Source: Cyanobacterium stanieri PCC 7202
Lineage (GTDB): Bacteria; Cyanobacteriota; Cyanobacteriia; Cyanobacteriales; Cyanobacteriaceae
Assembly (NCBI GenBank): GCA_000317655.1
Contig: CP003940.1
Span: forward strand, 992,001 to 1,056,000
Direction of reading: 5' to 3'
Length of the DNA stretch: 64,000 nt
Shown: positions 57,016 through 64,000 of the stretch, piece by piece
Position numbering within the stretch: position 1 is the first letter of the stretch
Layout: each line of letters begins with the position of its first letter
Notes under the pieces: generated by a model
Told to the model about the DNA's origin: nothing
The model's database searches: none
Seen by the model: the letters and a program-made list of their open reading frames with translations, nothing else
Translations under genes and position numbers: made by a program

Positions 57016-57915
57016 TTATTTTTTTACTCTTACCAAATGGCGAATTAATTTATTCGGCTTCGTGAAAAATTGAGGACGGGTTAAAACTCCCTCCTTGGGA
57101 CTAAACAAAAAGGCTAAGATAAACATAATCGTTACCACAAGGACAATGGCAGCACCTGAAGGTGCATTGAGATAATAACTGATATAAATGCCTAAAACCC
57201 CGCTAATTCCCCCCAAAATTGCCCCCAAAATCATCATCTGGTGTAATTCTTTGACCAATAAATAAGCAGTAATACTAGGCCCTACCAATAGGGAAACCAC
57301 CAAAACCACTCCCACCGCTTGCATACTAGCGATGATGGTGAGGGTGATGGCAGAAACTAAACCAAGGTTAATTAATTGTACTGGTAAACCGATGGCCTGG
57401 GCCCCTAGGGGATTGAAAGTATAAAAGAGTAAATGGGGGTAAAATAATTTAACAAAAATTAGCACGGAAATGGTAATCAAAAATGTGCGCCATAAATCAC
57501 TTCCTGTCACTCCCAAAATGTCACCAAATAGGAAGCTATGTAAATCTATTCTACTTTTTAAAAGGGTAATTAATAGTATTCCTAATGCAAAAAATCCTGA
57601 AAAAACCAAGGACATGGCAACATCAACTTTTACCCTTGATTGGGATTGAATCCAGGCAATTATTAAACTACTCAACATCCCTGATATAAATGCCCCTAAA
57701 AAGATGTCAATACCAACATAAAAGGCGATCGCCAATCCGGGTAAAACAGCATGGGCAATGACTTCACCCAAAAAACCCATCCTTTGTACAATCAAAAAAC
57801 TACCCGTAACCGAACACAAAACCCCCAATAAAATAATCATAATCATGGAATTACGAATAAATCCAAATGATAAAGGTTCAAGCAAAAAATCTAACATAGT
57901 ATCTTCAAAAAACAA
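57016..57915 (-). CDS. znuB: Zinc ABC transporter permease ZnuB
   Basis: 299-residue ABC-3 permease with about eight spans: RMGFLGEVIAHAVLPGLAIAF, QSRVKVDVAMSLVFSGFFALGI, and SMQAVGVVLVVSLLVGPSITAYLL, typical of ZnuB/MntB. It follows znuC on the same strand (67-nt gap containing a short CCCTGTTCCC repeat). The nearby Zur-like box and znuA favour zinc over manganese. Confidence 0.9.
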   Translation of the reverse strand: MFFEDTMLDFLLEPLSFGFIRNSMIMIILLGVLCSVTGSFLIVQRMGFLGEVIAHAVLPGLAIAFYVGIDIFLGAFISGMLSSLIIAWIQSQSRVKVDVAMSLVFSGFFALGILLITLLKSRIDLHSFLFGDILGVTGSDLWRTFLITISVLIFVKLFYPHLLFYTFNPLGAQAIGLPVQLINLGLVSAITLTIIASMQAVGVVLVVSLLVGPSITAYLLVKELHQMMILGAILGGISGVLGIYISYYLNAPSGAAIVLVVTIMFILAFLFSPKEGVLTRPQFFTKPNKLIRHLVRVKK

Positions 57916-57982
57916 CTAAACTAATCTTATTTATTCAGATCTAAATCATTGGTAAAAACTTAAAGTTCCCTGTTCCCTAACT

Positions 57983-58705
57983 TTAACTATTAGTCAACAA
58001 AATAACATTATCTCCATAGGCTTTTTGGAGATTTTCGGGGGTAATCACCTCACTACGAGAGCCATTAGCAATCAACTTTTTATTAATGAGCAAAAAACGA
58101 TCATACTCCCTCGAAGTTTCCTTCAACTCATGACCCACCACGAGCAAAATTTTTCCTTGTTTTTTCAAATCATCTAAGACATTAAAAATCATTCTTTCTG
58201 TCTTTTTATCAACCCCTGAAAAAGGTTCATCAAATAGAAATAACTCCGCTTCTTGGGCTAGGGCTTGGGCTAAAAATACCCTCTGTTGTTGTCCGCCAGA
58301 TAATTGTCCTATGGGGCGATCGCGCAGATCCCACATTCCCACCCTCTCAAGGGCATTTTTAACGATTTCCTTTGACTGTCGAGAAGGAGGACGAAACAGA
58401 GGACGATGACGAATCCTTGCCATCATAACCACCTTTTCCACAGTAATGGGATAATCCCAATCAATCTGCGCCCTCTGGGGTATGTAGGCAACTTGATCCA
58501 ACTGTTTTGATAAGGCTTGAGAGCGATAGGTAATTTTTCCTTGTGCCAGAGGAATTAAACCCAAAATTGACTTAATCAATGAACTTTTACCTGCACCATT
58601 TGGCCCGATAATTCCTACTATTTGCCCTGACGTGAGGCAAAAACTAATATTTTCTACTGCGACAATGCCTCGATAGTTGACAGCTACTTGCTGAACCTCT
58701 AACAT
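57983..58705 (-). CDS. znuC: Zinc ABC transporter ATPase ZnuC
   Basis: 240-residue ATPase: Walker A GPNGAGKSS, Q-loop in VAYIPQRAQIDWDYP (typical of the ZnuC/MntB group), signature LSGGQQQR, Walker B LFLFDEPFSGVD and switch histidine VVGHELKE. First gene of znuCB, divergent from znuA with 73 nt between start codons that hold the Zur-box candidate. Confidence 0.92.
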   Translation of the reverse strand: MLEVQQVAVNYRGIVAVENISFCLTSGQIVGIIGPNGAGKSSLIKSILGLIPLAQGKITYRSQALSKQLDQVAYIPQRAQIDWDYPITVEKVVMMARIRHRPLFRPPSRQSKEIVKNALERVGMWDLRDRPIGQLSGGQQQRVFLAQALAQEAELFLFDEPFSGVDKKTERMIFNVLDDLKKQGKILLVVGHELKETSREYDRFLLINKKLIANGSRSEVITPENLQKAYGDNVILLTNS

Positions 58706-58721
58706 AGATTTTATAAATAAA

Positions 58722-58736
58722 TGATTATCATTATCA
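58722..58736. promoter_or_regulatory. Zur-box candidate between znuCB and znuA
   Basis: TGATTATCATTATCA, a 7-1-7 near-palindrome, inside a longer ATGATTATCATTATCATGAT run. It matches the pattern of cyanobacterial Zur sites and lies between the divergent znuC and znuA starts, where it could repress both when zinc is plentiful. Confidence 0.65.
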
Positions 58737-58778
58737 TGATAGTTTGTACCATATCTATAATAAAAGATTAAAGTAACG

Positions 58779-59894
58779 ATGTTAAATTTTAAACGCTACA
58801 GTAAATTTGTTTTTCCCTCTTTAGTCTTATTTGGTTTATTCGGCTGTGGTTCTCCCACCGCAACAGATCAACAAGCAACCGAAGAGCTACAAACGGAAAC
58901 GGAAGTAGTTGATTTACCCCTAGTGGTAGCCACTACCGATGTGATTTGTGATTTAACCCGTCAAATAGCCCAAGAAACCATCGATTTAAACTGTTTAGTG
59001 GATGCGGGAATTGATCCCCATGTATATCAAGCCACTCCTGATGATCGCCGTGCCATTGATCAGGCAGACTTGATTTTGTATGGTGGATATGCCTTTGAAC
59101 CTAGTTTGATTAATTTGGTGAATGCGACAGATAACCCTGCTCCCAAAATTGCAGTTTATGAGGAAGCGGTGACTAATCCTATTATGACTGCTGATGGACA
59201 TCATCATCACCATCATGGTGACGATCACGACCACGGACATAGTCACGACCACGACCATGATCACGACCATGATCACGATCACGGACATAGCCATGATCAT
59301 AACCATGACCATGGACACAGTCATGGAGATGACGAGGAATTTCCAGATCCCCATGTGTGGCATGATGTCAATAACGGCATGGCGATTGTTAATGTGATTT
59401 CGGAACAGTTAGCCCAGTTACAACCTGATCAGGCTCAATTATATCAAGATCAAGCAAGTGCCATTAATGATGAGCTAGGGGCGATCGATGAATGGATCAA
59501 AGCCCAAATAGACACTATTCCAGCGGATCAGAGAATCTTAGTGAGCAATCACGATGCTTTAGGTTATTTTGTTGAGGCCTATGGTTTAGAATCTAATACT
59601 GCCTTACAAGGGGTTAGTACCGAGGAAGCCCCCACAGCAGGAAGAGTCGGCGAATTGGTCAGAAAACTTCAGGATTCTAATGTACCGACTATTTTTGTCG
59701 AAAGTTCTGTTAATCCCACCCTCATTAATACCGTTGCCAATGAGGCAAATGTACAAGTAGCTGACAATCCTTTATTTGCCGATGGTTTAGGGGAAGAAGG
59801 TTCGGGTGCAGAAACCTATCAACAGAAATTAATGCTCAACACTCAGACCATTGTGGAAGGTTTAGGAGGTTCTTTCTCTCCCTTTCAAGGATAG
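58779..59894 (+). CDS. znuA: Zinc-binding lipoprotein ZnuA, His-rich
   Basis: 371-residue substrate-binding protein of the ZnuABC importer. Lipobox LFGLFGCGSP gives a lipidated cysteine. Zinc ligands of the cluster A-I fold appear as GIDPHVYQ (first His), DPHVWHD (second), SNHDALGYF (third) and a late acidic residue. Between the first two is a long His/Asp/Gly loop (about residues 140-187, repeats of HDHD and GHSHDH), the zinc-chelating loop that separates ZnuA from MntA-type proteins. Probably under the Zur-like box. Confidence 0.95.
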   Translation: MLNFKRYSKFVFPSLVLFGLFGCGSPTATDQQATEELQTETEVVDLPLVVATTDVICDLTRQIAQETIDLNCLVDAGIDPHVYQATPDDRRAIDQADLILYGGYAFEPSLINLVNATDNPAPKIAVYEEAVTNPIMTADGHHHHHHGDDHDHGHSHDHDHDHDHDHDHGHSHDHNHDHGHSHGDDEEFPDPHVWHDVNNGMAIVNVISEQLAQLQPDQAQLYQDQASAINDELGAIDEWIKAQIDTIPADQRILVSNHDALGYFVEAYGLESNTALQGVSTEEAPTAGRVGELVRKLQDSNVPTIFVESSVNPTLINTVANEANVQVADNPLFADGLGEEGSGAETYQQKLMLNTQTIVEGLGGSFSPFQG

Positions 59895-60102
59895 TAGTTT
59901 GAGTGTATAAAATACCCACAAATTAGCTAAATTTAACTACTATTATCCATTATCAATTTTCAATTCTCCATTATTCCCTTAACTTTTCTTAATAATTTTT
60001 AGAAAAATTTAATAAAATGGTGAACATAGAGATATAAATTTGCCCGTAAAGGGAAAGTAAGAATGTCATCAAACTATTGAAAATTTAAGAGGGTAAGAAA
60101 AA

Positions 60103-60987
60103 TTGATTAAACAAATAGTGAGAGAAAAAGAGGGTTACTTTTTTATCGGGCATATATTGGCGATGTTTTTTGGTTTAGCAGGATTGTTGCTAGTATTACC
60201 CCATCCCGAATTTGTTGCAAATTTGCCCCCCATCGGACAATCAGCCTTTAGTTGGTCAATGATTGGAGGGGGTGTGGTGTATATGATTTTGGGATGGGCA
60301 ACGATCGCTCTTTTCGCTTATCGAAAACTAGGGTTATGGCACTGGTTAGGGTTTATGATTCCTGCCCTAGGAATTTCCCTAACTAGCGAATTGTTAGGCA
60401 CTAGCACAGGATTTCCCTTCGGTGACTATCACTACCTTTCTGGATTGGGATACAAAATTTCTGGATTAGTACCCTTCACCATCCCCCTATCTTGGTTTTA
60501 CCTCGGTTTTTGTGGCTATATCATCACTAGGGTAGGCTTAGAAAAACTCTCCTTACCTAGTTCCGTTAAAGATTTGGGGGCAATTATTTTCGGTTCATTA
60601 CTACTCACCTCATGGGATTTTGTACTAGATCCAGCCATGAGTCAAACTTCTATGCCTTTCTGGCTATGGGATCAACCCGGAGCCTTTTTTGGTATGCCCT
60701 ACCAAAACTTTATCGGTTGGTTTGGTACAGGGGTAGTATTTATGAGTGTCGCCACCATCGTTTGGCGTTTTAAACCCCTAGACTTTAACAAAATTCCCCT
60801 AACTATTCCCATCGGTGTCTATATCGGTAATTTCACCTTTGCCATGGTAATGAGCATCGGCGCAAATTTTTATATTCCCGTACTACTAGGAATTTTTACA
60901 GGAATATTACCCTTAGTAATCTTCGTTAGCCTTGCCTACAAGTCAGAATCTGGTAATTCCATCGGTTTACCATTTCTATCTCAATAA
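60103..60987 (+). CDS. cruF: Gamma-carotene 1'-hydroxylase CruF
   Basis: 294-residue integral membrane protein of the carotenoid hydratase (DUF422/CruF) family. It adds water at the psi end of gamma-carotene, a step towards myxol glycosides (myxoxanthophyll). Family landmarks: SLTSELLGTSTGFPFGDYHY, LVPFTIPLSWFYLGF, TSWDFVLDPAMS and FFGMPYQNFIGWFGTG. The start is a TTG at 60103 preceded by AGAGGG; a GTG at 60118 is the alternative. The glycosyltransferase partner cruG is not next to it. Confidence 0.88.
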   Translation: MIKQIVREKEGYFFIGHILAMFFGLAGLLLVLPHPEFVANLPPIGQSAFSWSMIGGGVVYMILGWATIALFAYRKLGLWHWLGFMIPALGISLTSELLGTSTGFPFGDYHYLSGLGYKISGLVPFTIPLSWFYLGFCGYIITRVGLEKLSLPSSVKDLGAIIFGSLLLTSWDFVLDPAMSQTSMPFWLWDQPGAFFGMPYQNFIGWFGTGVVFMSVATIVWRFKPLDFNKIPLTIPIGVYIGNFTFAMVMSIGANFYIPVLLGIFTGILPLVIFVSLAYKSESGNSIGLPFLSQ

Positions 60988-61307
60988 AATGTAAGGTCAA
61001 TCGTTAATTTCCAAACATCTCCCTCTTTTGGGGGATTTTTTACTTTATTCAGACAGTATCAAAAAATACAGTTGAAATAACTAACTTACAAATAACATAC
61101 CTATCAATTAAGGCAGGAAAACTATTCCCTGTTCCCCATTCCCTGTTCCCTACCTTGATGATTCCATTTTTTTAGCACCCCCTAATTATCAATTATGGTA
61201 AACCTTTTCCCTTTCCCCTCAGTCTAAAGGTGATAGAGGTTGCAATCAATCCTTAAATTGATATGTTACATTAATGTTAAGTTTTATAAACTTTATCCCC
61301 TCAAGCA
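60988..61307. other. Spacer between cruF and the second RND gene
   Basis: 320 nt. It holds a terminator at 61017-61041 after cruF, repeated CCCTGTTCCC units near 61130-61155, and an A/T-rich promoter-like part (TGTTACATTAATGTTAAG) before the RND start. No gene is seen. Confidence 0.5.
61017..61041 (+). terminator. Intrinsic terminator after cruF
   Basis: Stem ATCTCCC / GGGGGAT (one wobble pair) with a 6-nt loop, followed directly by TTTTT. The classical hairpin and T-run form. Confidence 0.7.
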
Positions 61308-64000
61308 ATGAAATCAGACATAAACAATTTTAATCAAGGCTTTAGCATTAGCGGTATAGCCATTCGCCGTCATATTGGTACCATTATGTTGACATTGGCA
61401 GTAATGGTAATCGGTGTTTTTTTCGTGAATAACATTGCGGTGGATTTGTTGCCGTCTATTACCTATCCTCGTATTGGGGTTAGGGTAAGTACCAACGGCA
61501 TCGCCCCAGAGGTAGCCATAGAAGAAATTACTCGCCCCCTAGAGGAGGCTTTATCTGCCACCGAGGGATTAGAACAAATCTATTCTCGTACTAGGGAAGA
61601 TAGTGTAAACCTCGATCTCTTTTTTAGGGTGGGGGGTAACATTGACCAAGCCCTTAATGATGCCACGGCTTCTTTTAACCGTGCTAGGGGACAATTACCC
61701 GATAATTTAGATAATATTCGACTATTTAAATTTGATCCGTCCCAGTTACCTGTGTATGAATTTGCCATGACATCGGATAATCTCGATGTGTTGGATTTGA
61801 GAATTTTGGCAGAGGATGAGATCGCCCGAGAGTTAACCATTGTGCCGGGGGTGGCATCGGTGGATGTGTCTGGGGGTGTAAATGAGGAGGTAAGGATTCA
61901 GATTGATTTAAACCGTCTTCAGGCGTTGGGTGTGAACTTGAACACGGTTTTAAGTGAGTTAGATTCTGCTAACCAAGACATTACGGGGGGAAGGTTATTA
62001 GGAGAAAATAACGAACCTCTGACAAGAGTAGCAGGAAGATTCTCCTCGGCGGAAATCCTTGATAATCTTTCCTTTAGTAGTGGGGAGAATGGGCGACGGG
62101 TTTATTTGCGTGAGTTTGCTCAGGTAATGGATGGTAGTGAAGATCAAAGGGTTTTTGTGACTCTTAATGGTGTTCCTGCGGTGAAGGTAAGTGTGCAAAA
62201 ACAACCTGATGCCAATACTATCGAAGTTATTGAGAGTGTTAAACAACGGCTTGAGGATTTACAAAGGGGAACTATTTTACCCGATGGGATTCAGTTTTTA
62301 CCTACCCTCGATGAGTCGATTTTTATTGAAAATGCCATTGATAATGTGATTATGGCAGGATTGACAGGGGCTGGATTAGCGGCGATCGCAGTTTTACTCT
62401 TTTTAGGTTCTCTGCGTCAAACTTTCATCATCGTAGTATCCATTCCCCTCGCTACCCTTGCCGCCATTATCATGATGCGCCTATCGGGCTTCTCCCTTAA
62501 TGTATTTAGTTTAGGAGGTTTAGCCCTTGGGGTGGGTATCGTGGTAGATAACTCCATTGTGATGCTCGAAACCCTAGTGGGAGGTACAGAAGAAATTACT
62601 AAAATTCCCCCCAACAAAAGAATTAAGAAAGCAGGTTTGTGGCGAAATCAAATTATTGATAAATCCATCCAAAGTGCTTCTAGCGTAGAATCAGCGTTAA
62701 TTGCCTCCACCAGTACCAACCTAGTGGCGGTGTTACCCTTCCTTTTGATTGGTGGTTTACTTTCTTTGTTATTCAGTGAGTTAGTATTAACCATCAGCTT
62801 TGCGATCGCAGCTTCCATCGTAGTCGCCCTAACCATTGTACCCATGCTTACCTCCCGACTCCTTGCTGTGCCATGGAGTAGTAACATTCGTAAGTTTTTT
62901 GTCATCCATTGGTTTAACAAAACCTTTGACAAAGTCAATCAAGGTTACAAATCAACCCTTGGTTTTCTAGTCAATATCCGTTGGATATTTGTCATCGTCA
63001 TATTCCTAAGCCTCGGGGGCATTAGTTTCAACCTTGCCCAACAATTGCCCCAAGAAATTTTACCCTCCATCAACACAGGGCAAGTTAACGTAAGGGTGAG
63101 TTTTCCCACCGAAACCACCCTCGCCACCAACCGCAGGGTGATGGGTTTAGTCGATGAAATCATCCAATCTCAACCCGAAACCGAATACGCCTTCACCACC
63201 GCAGGGGGGGGCTTGTTTGGCGCCAATACCAGCGAAAACGTCCTCAGTGGCTCTAGCGATATTACCCTCAAACCGGGTACCAATGTAGAAGAATTTGCAG
63301 GAAGAATCAACCGTGAATTTGCCCAAATGAACTTAGTTGACATTCGCATTCGTGCCTTTCCCGGTAGGGTAAGGGGTTTAAACCTCAATAACTCCCCCGT
63401 TAGGGCAGATGTGGATGTGGTATTACAGGGTAGTGATCAGAATGTCTTAGAACAAACGGGCATGAGTATAGTTAATATCTTAGACCAAGAAGCAACCCTA
63501 TCCGATTTTACTCCCGACAGTGACCCTCGTCAGCCAGAGGTGGTCATTCGTCCTAATCCTGCGAGGTTAGCGGATTTTAATTTAACCATCCAAGACTTTA
63601 CCAACTCCCTACGTACCTCTGTGAGTGGGGTTACTCCTACCCAATTACAAAGGGGTACTCGTCTGGTGGATATAAACGTACAATTGGATTCAGCCCAAGT
63701 CAGAAATGCTGATGATCTCAGAAATATTCCCATTTTCACCAATGATAATCGCTTAATTCGTCTGGGAGAAGTGGCTACCATCGAAACAGGGGAAGCACCC
63801 AGCGAAATTCGTAGAATTAACCAAAGACAGGTATATATCATTACTGGTAACTTGGCAGAGGGGGCAAACCTAGGTCCTGCCCTTGATGAAATTGATGCCA
63901 TCATCGACAATGTTGATTTACCCGAGGGCATTGGGATTTTACCTAGCTATGCCAGACAAAGTAATGACGAGTTACAATCTTCTTTACCTATTTTGGCTGG
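61308..64000 (+). CDS. RND efflux transporter, 5' part (partial)
   Basis: Open frame from the ATG at 61308 to the window edge, about 897 codons with no stop, so the C-terminal part is missing. It begins MKSDINNFNQGFSISGIAIR and shows the first span (GTIMLTLAVMVIGVFFV), periplasmic porter domain (DLLPSITYPRIGVRVSTNG), and the proton-relay span GVGIVVDNSIVMLETLVGG with one Asp-Asn pair in place of Asp-Asp. That pattern is found in RND pumps of the broader HAE/AcrB group, some not needing the second Asp. No adaptor gene lies upstream, so its partner is elsewhere or downstream. Confidence 0.92.
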   Translation, partial: MKSDINNFNQGFSISGIAIRRHIGTIMLTLAVMVIGVFFVNNIAVDLLPSITYPRIGVRVSTNGIAPEVAIEEITRPLEEALSATEGLEQIYSRTREDSVNLDLFFRVGGNIDQALNDATASFNRARGQLPDNLDNIRLFKFDPSQLPVYEFAMTSDNLDVLDLRILAEDEIARELTIVPGVASVDVSGGVNEEVRIQIDLNRLQALGVNLNTVLSELDSANQDITGGRLLGENNEPLTRVAGRFSSAEILDNLSFSSGENGRRVYLREFAQVMDGSEDQRVFVTLNGVPAVKVSVQKQPDANTIEVIESVKQRLEDLQRGTILPDGIQFLPTLDESIFIENAIDNVIMAGLTGAGLAAIAVLLFLGSLRQTFIIVVSIPLATLAAIIMMRLSGFSLNVFSLGGLALGVGIVVDNSIVMLETLVGGTEEITKIPPNKRIKKAGLWRNQIIDKSIQSASSVESALIASTSTNLVAVLPFLLIGGLLSLLFSELVLTISFAIAASIVVALTIVPMLTSRLLAVPWSSNIRKFFVIHWFNKTFDKVNQGYKSTLGFLVNIRWIFVIVIFLSLGGISFNLAQQLPQEILPSINTGQVNVRVSFPTETTLATNRRVMGLVDEIIQSQPETEYAFTTAGGGLFGANTSENVLSGSSDITLKPGTNVEEFAGRINREFAQMNLVDIRIRAFPGRVRGLNLNNSPVRADVDVVLQGSDQNVLEQTGMSIVNILDQEATLSDFTPDSDPRQPEVVIRPNPARLADFNLTIQDFTNSLRTSVSGVTPTQLQRGTRLVDINVQLDSAQVRNADDLRNIPIFTNDNRLIRLGEVATIETGEAPSEIRRINQRQVYIITGNLAEGANLGPALDEIDAIIDNVDLPEGIGILPSYARQSNDELQSSLPILA

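Noticed and set aside
58995-59363. Long Met/Val/Ile-rich frame antisense to znuA
   Set aside because: It is the complement of the His/Asp-rich loop codons; composition is a by-product of repeated CAT/GAC codons.
62648-63931. Series of minus-strand frames opposite the second RND gene
   Set aside because: The plus-strand frame from 61308 is continuous with RND motifs; these are shadows.
1-64000. tRNA, rRNA, riboswitches
   Set aside because: No convincing tRNA T-loop and acceptor pairs, rRNA segments or known riboswitch cores were found by eye; a covariance search would be decisive.

Overview
The window is chromosomal DNA of a low-GC, unicellular-type cyanobacterium. Direct evidence is the photosystem II genes psbB and psbT, Mg-chelatase genes chlD and chlH, ferredoxin-dependent nitrate reductase (narB) and glutamate synthase (glsF), a cyAbrB regulator, and the recurring octamer GCGATCGC (HIP1), for example at 2475, 13595 and 14104. 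The AT-rich spacers and gene content would suit the Cyanobacterium/Geminocystis group, but that placement is inference.

Layout: 1-5.2 kb holds the 3' part of narB, an FtsH protease, a YceD/DUF177 protein and an OmpR-type response regulator. 5.3-7.25 kb is a complete IS200/IS605 element (divergent tnpA and tnpB) that ends next to the stop codon of typA/bipA. 9.3-15.5 kb holds adhE (fermentative aldehyde/alcohol dehydrogenase), a Ca2+/H+ antiporter and chlD. 15.6-17.9 kb is an AT-rich accessory patch with a DUF262-HEPN gene pair and an orphan antitoxin-like gene. 17.9-28.8 kb returns to core genes: psbT, psbB, egtD, a TPR protein, uppP, a NurA-like nuclease and chlH. 28.9-32 kb is a second accessory patch, with another DUF262-HEPN pair of the same gene order, a DUF4258 toxin-antitoxin-like pair and a DUF29 gene.

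32-49.6 kb holds glsF (carrying two in-frame repeat insertions), yraN boxed in by two MITE-like elements, hslO, a PadR regulator divergent from an RND efflux pump, a PPK2 kinase, a small repeat protein, lptC-def, scpB and a DUF760 gene. 49.6-64 kb holds an unlisted 31-residue membrane peptide, a membrane-anchored GrpE-like protein, cyAbrB, Rrf2, dprA, an exported protein, a GPH-type transporter, fetAB, znuCB divergent from znuA around a Zur-box-like site, cruF and the 5' part of a second RND pump.

The main candidate for an undescribed system is the twin DUF262-HEPN module (15608-17555 and 28878-30695). Two diverged copies keep the order DUF262 then HEPN, nearly touching, and both HEPN proteins keep an RxxxxH ribonuclease motif. 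They look like a two-gene defence or toxin-antitoxin cassette present twice. I also see two MITE families (one with 4-bp target duplications), an HLR1-type RpaB site upstream of chlH, a PadR operator candidate and a heptanucleotide tandem repeat just before an RND pump gene. I see no rRNA, tRNA or CRISPR array.
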